A DNA stretch of 64,000 nt from NCBI GenBank assembly GCA_015039365.1, contig WION01000007.1, forward strand, positions 124,001-188,000, read 5' to 3'. Below are positions 58,601 to 64,000 of this stretch, piece after piece. The notes below the pieces were generated by a model, which had not been told where the DNA came from, did no database searches, and worked only from the letters and a program-made list of their open reading frames with translations. Position 1 is the stretch's first letter. Each line of letters begins with the position of its first letter. A program made the position numbers and the translations under genes. The stretch is from Amanita rubescens (taxonomy: Eukaryota > Basidiomycota > Agaricomycetes > Agaricales > Amanitaceae).

Positions 58601-60133
58601 CAACCTGTCAACGTACAAACTGCATGCACTTGGGGATTATGTCAATACAATACGGATGTTCGGCACCACTGATGGATATACGAGCCAGGTGGTAGGTCAT
58701 ACCATGCTCTGTTGACGTAAACCATACTTACGACCGTGTCTAGGGGGAAACTCAACATAAAAAAGTCAAGACGTATTATCAGCGCGCTTCCAAATCACGA
58801 GCAACACGGAGCATCACCAAGCTTCATCATCGCGAGCATATCCTTCGCAATATTGCTGAACATAACAAAGCGGTAGAGGCAAACACAAACGCAGACCCGA
58901 ACTCCGCTAGTACTAGCCAGCAACGGAGGAAGCGGAAAGTGCGGAAAGGACCCATGCTTCTCTTCGATGATGAAGAGAAGCTCCCCTATACGGACCCATG
59001 CACTCATTATCATATCGGAAACTCTACGAAATATAAGCTAAACATTTATGAATGGCCGGACGAGGAATTGGAACAAGATTTTGTATACAAGGTAACTGAT
59101 TTACGTCGCTTCTTTCACATGTTGACAAATACTGTATCAGGGCTGGTATATAAAGCTGTTGGATCATCTGCTAGCCCGCCTGAAAGGCCTTGAACTGTTT
59201 GACGGCGATGAGCATGTCTTCAGCGATGAAGAGCGATGCTCTCTCGTTTTGGAGAAAGAGGCAATATATCGACACAAAATTTTACGTGTCAATTATACTA
59301 CCTACGACCTTAGGCGCGATCAAGATTCAGTGAATCCTAGGACCCACGCGGACATCATGGTGGCAGCCCACGAAGATGATGATGGAACGAACCCTCACCC
59401 TTACTGGTATGCAAGGGTAGTGGGGATTTTTCACACAAATGTGCTTCGGCGTGGAGACAGTTCCCCGCCGAAGCGGATGGATTTCCTTTGGGTCCGCTGG
59501 TACGGACGCGATTTGGATCACCGAGCAGGCTGGAAAACCCGCCGCCTTCACCGCGTTGGATTCATCGCAAGCCAAGATCCAGCCGCCTACGGTTTCCTGG
59601 ATCCAGCCCTTGTCATCCGCAGTGTACATCTCATCCCCGCCTTTGAACTTGGACGAACCACGGAATATCTCTCTGGTCCGGTTACTCGCCCTGCAGAGCT
59701 TGATTGTTCTGAATGGCGCCAGTTCTATATAAACCCGTGCGTACCGTTAAACATCCGGTTACCCTGCCTCAGGCTAATCATATTGAATAGATTCGTTGAT
59801 CGAGATATGTTTATGAGGTTTCGTGGCGGAGGCGTTGGACACAAGTCAACTCGAGAGGCAACAGATCAATGTCTCCGAGACCGCCATCCATCTGAAGTAC
59901 AGCTCGTACCAGAAAACATTGAAGATGAAGACATGGAACCCGGTGATGAAGAAACAATGGGACAAGCCGAAGACGACGAGGATGGACTTGGAGGTGACGA
60001 AGACAACGAGAATGGAGCGGACGAAGACGACGAGAACGAGCAAGAGACAGAAATGAACGAAGAAGAATCTTTGGGTCCTGAGGATGGCGAGGACCACGAC
60101 GAGGACGAGGACGTCGGCTATGATGCACTATGA
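52607..60133 (+). CDS. Plavaka-family transposase, split by a nested insertion
   Basis: Start ATG 52607; exon 1 (52607-52891) encodes a C2H2 zinc finger (YRCGTCSRSFSSSHGRSNHERKC). Exons from 52952 carry an AT-hook-like RSGRKRRPPKRFR, then PWWAVFSRSLEDVVENLYAPF, a long conserved catalytic region (PYWRSNENAEPERVY-like, LPRMQAVIVGLMLWSDSTHL, IYMFVGNQSKYIRS), the zinc-like KCPCPRCLVLK, and DLLHEFELGVWKATFIHLMRIL. At 54907 it is interrupted by the element 54908-58137; coding resumes at 58145 (RRFGSNASAMKKLAARDYEDLLQ) and continues with KFNLSTYKLHALGDYVNTIRMFGTTDGY, and RFVDRDMFMRF...GHKSTREATDQ, ending in a highly acidic tail at 60133. Apart from the insertion the frame looks intact, so inactivation is recent. 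The coordinates include the nested element. Confidence 0.82.
54901..54907 (+). repeat. Left target-site duplication of the nested element
   Basis: GACGATC, repeated exactly at 58138-58144. Removing one copy together with the insert rejoins the transposase as GTI-RRFG, the conserved reading. Confidence 0.85.
54955..55190. repeat. Left subterminal palindromic array of the nested element
   Basis: Repeated TGCATGATCATGCATTATC, CGTGATCATGCG, CATGGTTGATCCATGATCA and CATGCATGAACACC words, many of them self-complementary. The TIR-like word TGGACAAAATCG recurs at about 55199. Confidence 0.8.
55369..57060 (-). pseudogene. Captured WD40-like (DUF2415-type) gene fragment inside the nested element
   Basis: Read on the minus strand, the segments run LRDLILCLREPGIVNYIHDQGILEHDLHAP, then after a retained intron VLRIPDTNNILYATGGQEADLHFSYHTIYG, SINNSVILTNTLGLAYSNESSVEPRVIVSNNDFTIKLFDVPLRT, LSFDSRTILSVGD...FLHHVSGG, and FSTAFSADDAKFAVASQEGVVAVWDVRSAK...VFQMNKT, ending in LLHVVDAKTFETEEIVRVP and a low-complexity tail. 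These are the WD-repeat blades of a conserved fungal protein. The host introns are present, so capture was at DNA level. At least one single-base frameshift near 56190-56210 and other losses make it non-functional as the original protein. Confidence 0.7.
57327..57800 (-). pseudogene. Second captured or unassigned fragment in the nested element
   Basis: A minus-strand open frame of 157 residues: Lys/Pro-rich start (PKPRKLSKTVTKPTKETDP), acidic middle (EDSEPERAVGGMEEEDDTLEKEAALASPMKGSE), then a Ser/Ala end with SACPYRTWVCTPDSSDSS. It is not part of the WD40 gene, and it may be a second captured host fragment. The ending faintly resembles proteins with an AYRTWLCT-type motif, but I do not assign a family. 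Confidence 0.35.
57845..58118. repeat. Right subterminal palindromic array of the nested element
   Basis: Dense CATGCATGGTTCATGCGTGG, ATGCATAATCATGCGTGATC, CATGATCACGAATG and ATTATCATGCATGATCATG words, arranged like the left array. Regular spacers of a CRISPR array are absent. Confidence 0.8.
58138..58144 (+). repeat. Right target-site duplication of the nested element
   Basis: GACGATC, identical to 54901-54907. Confidence 0.85.
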
Positions 60134-60244
60134 GCCTACGCTGGTCGACATTTGGCTTGCGGCCGGGTACTGGTTTCATTCAAAAAGCGCCCCACATACA
60201 CGTAGTTAACAGTAAGTACAAGCGTCGAGCCTATACGTGTATAT

Positions 60245-60439
60245 ACGAATTACTATAATTGTAATTGGGCCCTACTACCTCCCGATGCCATGGTGGGACC
60301 GCCAGCCTGCTAACAAGCCTTGCCAGGCGGATGCGAGGCTGGGATCACCCTTGCCAGGCGGGGCCCAGCCTGGAACTGGCCTGGCCAGGGGCACAGCCAC
60401 TGACCCATGTTCGAGCCGTTTTGTAGATGAGTTACCGGC
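60245..60439 (-). repeat. Right terminus and subterminal repeats of the Plavaka element
   Basis: Terminal inverted repeat at 60412-60439, preceded by CTTGCCAGGCGGATGCGAGG, CCTTGCCAGGCGGGGCCC and CTGGCCTGGCCAGGGGC units that resemble, in reverse, those of the left end. Confidence 0.75.
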
Positions 60440-60900
60440 AGCCTAGATGTCTCCGTCCACTCATGGTAAAGTCTTTATCTTCTTGACTCGGTGGAAAGCT
60501 TTTTTATGGCCTCGTGTTGATATCCGTAGCTTCCAGATTATCAATATCCGCAGCCATCAGTTCTCTATATGGTTCACGTTCAGTTTGAATCACCAGCGTT
60601 ATATTATATGCAAATATCTTTCGACACGTCTCTGACATGGTTCTCTTGCGACCACTGCTTTACTTCTTGCAACGTCTGTCACTGAATATCGTCCAGAACC
60701 CGTTGACTGATGCAGCCGAACATTTACGCCTTGTATGCGGTGGTTTGAGAGGGAAGGAACTTTATTTTTCTTAAGGTTGCGCAGCGAACCGATTTTGGAA
60801 AGAAGAAAGCATGCTTCTATCCGTCCTCACAAACAGTCTACCTATATAAGGGATTTCTGCTTTGCACTGCTTCTCTCCGTCTACTCTGCCATAACGCCAT
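60440..60900. other. Upstream region of the helicase gene
   Basis: Spacer between the Plavaka right terminus and the helicase start. TATATAAGG at about 60841-60849 is a plausible TATA element, about 55 bases from the ATG. No gene. Confidence 0.45.
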
Positions 60901-63900
60901 ATGGATCTGGACGATTTTGAGAAACTTGATATTGAACAGATTAATCCCTGTTCGGATGACATTCTGACCGCACGGCGAGCGTTGAAGGTCTTCGACCAGT
61001 GGTATGCACGGACCTATAGATCCGCAAGATGGATGGACTTAATCGGGGATTATGGCGGTAACGAACTCTTTATCGTCGATGGTCAGTTTACACCATATTG
61101 GCAGGCCAATATTGCTAATCACGAGCACTAGGCGAATCGCTTGTACAGCATGTTCTTGACGATCCTTTACTAGCCCTTGGACGCGATGGCGGTAAGATCC
61201 TCGTTGAGGGCAGGATCAAAATACTACTCGTTTTTCAGATTGTAGCTTCCAAATTTTGCACGCATACTTCATCTTGGAACAAGCGATTTTGGAATTCAAG
61301 CGACGATCGGCAAATTTTGAAATTATATTCTGGGAAGGTTAGGGGACACCTCTTCACCGCACGTGTAGTACTTGACTCGCGCATCGACAAGGCTTATGTC
61401 ACTCCACGATTAGAACCGGAGCTACAGATTTTGTCTCGTCATCCAGGCTACTTGCGCGTATAATGCTTTTCAAGCATCTCATGAAGATCGATGGGATATC
61501 TGTTCATGTTTTCAGAGACTTGGAAGATCCGGGTTGGAAACGTTATTATGTTCTTAGAAAGGTAGCGTGCTTTCTCATGCCACGTGCGCCCACTAACACC
61601 CACTGGTAGCCTATGTTCGTGCTTGCAAACGATGGTGGCTTTGTCGATAAACCAGAGAAATTGGACGAATATTCCGCCGCATGTATCCTGACCCGGCGGT
61701 TGTTTCTCTTCCGCTTGTTAGCGAGCGGAATCTCCTTTTCCCGATTAAATGGCGCGGAATACCGAGAATTCAAGGTAGGTGCTATTCACTTTTCTCAGGC
61801 CGTGTGTTGACTCGAGGCAGATCCTTGCTTTCGTGAATGAGCAGAACAGGGACCCGGATGCGTGGAAGTTGTTTCCTCGGAACTTTTGGAAGGCTGCGTC
61901 ACACTGCGAAGAGGAATTAGAAGATACTTTATCGAGAACGTGTGGGCGGGTTACACTCACTGCCCAAGTGTCAGCGAAGACCTCAACAGAAGCCTTGCTC
62001 ATTAACCTTGGACGATCTGTAAAGAATTCCAGCAGCGGAGGCCAATTCACCTCGGAACTTTTGTACTTCTTCATCCTCCATTGCATCATGCTTCCTGGAT
62101 TGTCAACTGGCAGCCGCGCACGGTCAATGCACAGGTCTGACGCGTTATCTAGTTTGCTAACAGAGAAATTTTTGCCCACGGTTTTCAAAACACTGGCTCG
62201 GCTTTCGACTAACGCTGATGACTGTATAGACGTCGATGGACGCGTTTTCACATCTATTCTAGCTTTCGTCTCTGAGAATCATTATGACGGCATCTCGGAT
62301 CTTCTCTCTAAGGCAGATTATTCATTGCTTCAGTCTATCTGGTCGCAACTTCGTTGTCCTGGACCAAATCTCATTCTGTTCGCCAATCACTTGCCTTCTG
62401 AGAACAAGGTTACGCCGCCAGCAGTTCGCAAACACACTCATGATCTATTGACATTCGAAAACAAGGTTTTTGATAGCGTATTCGCCTCTGTCAAAGTGAC
62501 CGTACAGGACACGGAAGACCAGACAGAAGCCTCCCCAGCCAAATATTTCAACTTTGCTCAGGGATTACCGTTTCGCGATGACAAACATTGGCATAACCAA
62601 AATCTTATCATCACCCGTAATTCCGGAAAATCCAAGCCCAAGAAACGTGGGTTTTATGCCCGTCGTCGGGAGTTACAACGGAGTCAAATCTTCATGCAAA
62701 GACTACAAAATCAGGCGGCGACACTAACCGGCGCGTCTGGAGCTGTTCTCCGACAAATAGTGATTGCTCCCGTTGGTACACGTAACGGCTCGCGCTCGTT
62801 GAAGGATCGCGTTGTAAGCCAAAAATTTTATCGGTATATGGTTTTCGCTTAATTTGATGCAGAAAGTGAAAGTGGATACTAAGAAAAAGGATGCCAAGCT
62901 CTCGTCCGCAGATAAATTACGGAAAAGGGTGCAGGAAGAGAAAGCCGCGAAGCAGGAGAGCGAGACGCAGACCTGGTTGCTGGAACGTCTCGGAGCAATG
63001 TCGAACATGTCGGTCACGCAGCAAGCGACCTACCTCAAAGCCTTATTCCAGAATAAGAGGTCGGAGGAACCCTCCGTTCGTCTTGAGATGCAACTTTATC
63101 AGCTTCACCTTGAATTTATGCAATGGATCAATGATGCTGATCGCGAATCTGACGTCGTTCGTGATCAACGTACCGTGGCTATCGTCCGCTTAGTCAAGGA
63201 TATTTGCGATGGCACACAATTGAATCCGATCGCTGCAAAATTGTTGAAAACCGCTTTTCACGTCATCGGTTTTGATGAATATATTCCAGCCATAATCGAG
63301 AAGATCGAGACGGAGGCGGATAAACGGCTCTCATTCAAGCCGGTAAAACTTGTGTCGTCCAGAACAAAGGAATCCCATTATCCTTATATGCGTATTCAAG
63401 AAGATCCGGTACTCTGGCAGCTTCGACTCTTTGGGCAATTCATGGACAGGAGCATGGATGGCTTACCTGATCGTCGCGTCTCTTTCATACCAGACGCATG
63501 GCAAAGAAAAGTTCTGGACGGTATCGACTCTAACCATTCTCTCCTTGTCGTTGGTACGTGCCCTTGTCGTTAGCACCGGAGTTTTTGATATGTACTCGTA
63601 GTTTGATAGCTCCAACTAGCGCTGGAAAGACATTCATATCCTTCTATGCGATGGAAAGGGTTTTGCGAGAATCGGACGATGGAATCCTGGTCTATGTTGC
63701 GCCCACTAAAGCCCTAGTTACCCAAGTCGCAGCAGAGATTTATGCACGCTTCAGCAAGACTGTGGCAAATGGTAAGAGTCTTATTTTTCACGATTGGAGG
63801 TGCAGAGTTGACCGGTTGGTCAGGAAGCTGTTGGGCTATTCACACGCGCGATTATCGCATACATGACCCTCTCCACTGTCAGATCCTTGTCACGGTTCCT

Positions 63901-64000
63901 GAAATTCTAGTTACAATGCTATTGTCTCCTGCGATGGCACGGAATTGGACATCGCGAATAAAATGGTTAGCGTGTAATTCAGATTTGATCAAACGTGTGT
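60901..64000 (+). CDS. DDX60/Ski2-like DExD-box helicase (3' end outside window)
   Basis: Starts [20 protein letters not shown] at 60901 and continues through many short introns: [41 protein letters not shown], then [92 protein letters not shown] large exon (61821-62808) and another (62869-63553) lead to the helicase core: [21 protein letters not shown], motif [17 protein letters not shown], and motif Ia [21 protein letters not shown]. The last visible exon reads [16 protein letters not shown] up to the window end. This layout is that of DDX60 family RNA helicases, linked to antiviral RNA sensing in animals and little studied in fungi. Upstream, the Plavaka element ends about 460 bases before the ATG. 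Confidence 0.85.

Larger units (their letters stand above)
50096..60439. mobile_element. Plavaka-type (CACTA-like) DNA transposon, with a nested insertion
   Basis: The element is bounded by inverted termini at 50096-50123 and 60412-60439 (24 of 28 positions match; core CATCTACAAAACGGC). Inside each end are dense GCCTGG/CCTTGCCAGGC-type subterminal repeats. It holds a plus-strand zinc-finger transposase of the basidiomycete Plavaka family and a divergent DUF6698-like gene. Without the inner 3.2-kb element it would be about 7.1 kb. The flanking bases (CTTTGCCG left, AGCCTAGA right) show no clear target duplication, so the exact ends may be a few bases off. It lies between the aldo-keto reductase and the helicase gene, in what was probably their shared upstream region. 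Confidence 0.82.

Noticed and set aside
50088..60447. An 8-bp target duplication for the Plavaka element
   Set aside because: The bases next to the two termini (CTTTGCCG and AGCCTAGA) do not match, so none is claimed.

Overview
This window looks like the genome of an agaricomycete basidiomycete (mushroom-forming fungus). The genes are split by many short GT-AG introns of about 47-61 nt. The gene families (CYP53 P450s, SRPK-like and CK1-like kinases, a Plavaka-type transposon with a DUF6698-like companion gene) are typical of that group. No sequence search was possible, so family names rest on recognised motifs and gene structure. Exon models were built by hand and checked for frame.

Layout. 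1-17.4 kb is a local-duplication zone. Five tandem copies of a Gly/Ser-rich protein with a hydrophobic C-terminal tail lie here: two intact, one cut by the window edge, one frameshifted, one carrying an inverted Gly-repeat block. They are interleaved with relics of a VPS39/Vam6-like gene, tRNA-derived SINEs, a small secreted-peptide gene containing a duplicated intron (4148-4589), an SRPK-like kinase (8202-9711), and a two-gene cluster (15037-17368) sharing an unrecognised DELxRIDPxAWPxIYH domain. 17.5-21.6 kb holds a 5'-truncated VPS39-like pseudogene, a perfect 47-nt palindrome and a small coiled-coil gene with a GC-AG intron. 21.7-31.3 kb is a direct segmental duplication carrying two near-identical CYP53-type P450 genes, with decayed, mutually inverted GCN2-like fragments at the far ends.

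31.6-50 kb is mostly conserved housekeeping sequence: a CK1-like kinase, a 23-exon DHTKD1-type 2-oxoadipate/2-oxoglutarate dehydrogenase E1 gene with 3-, 6- and 24-nt microexons, a TBC domain Rab-GAP with a C-terminal membrane segment (and a decayed 5' copy upstream), a HAD phosphatase, a myo-inositol oxygenase with a 10-nt microexon, and an aldo-keto reductase. A second SINE cluster lies at 38.5-39.3 kb.

50.1-60.4 kb is one Plavaka-type DNA transposon with inverted termini, a zinc-finger transposase on the plus strand and a divergent DUF6698-like companion gene. The transposase is split by a second 3.2-kb element (54908-58137) with its own inverted termini, 7-bp target duplication and subterminal CATGATCATGC arrays. 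That inner element carries an intron-containing fragment of a host WD40-like (DUF2415-type) gene, so it is a gene-capturing element nested inside another transposon. The Plavaka element sits between the aldo-keto reductase and a divergent DDX60/Ski2-like helicase gene that runs off the window end.

The most unusual points are the nested gene-capturing transposon, the tandemly duplicated intron that could act as an exon-skipping switch, the microexons, the SINE family with hairpin-forming inserts, and the inverted minisatellite inside a coding exon.
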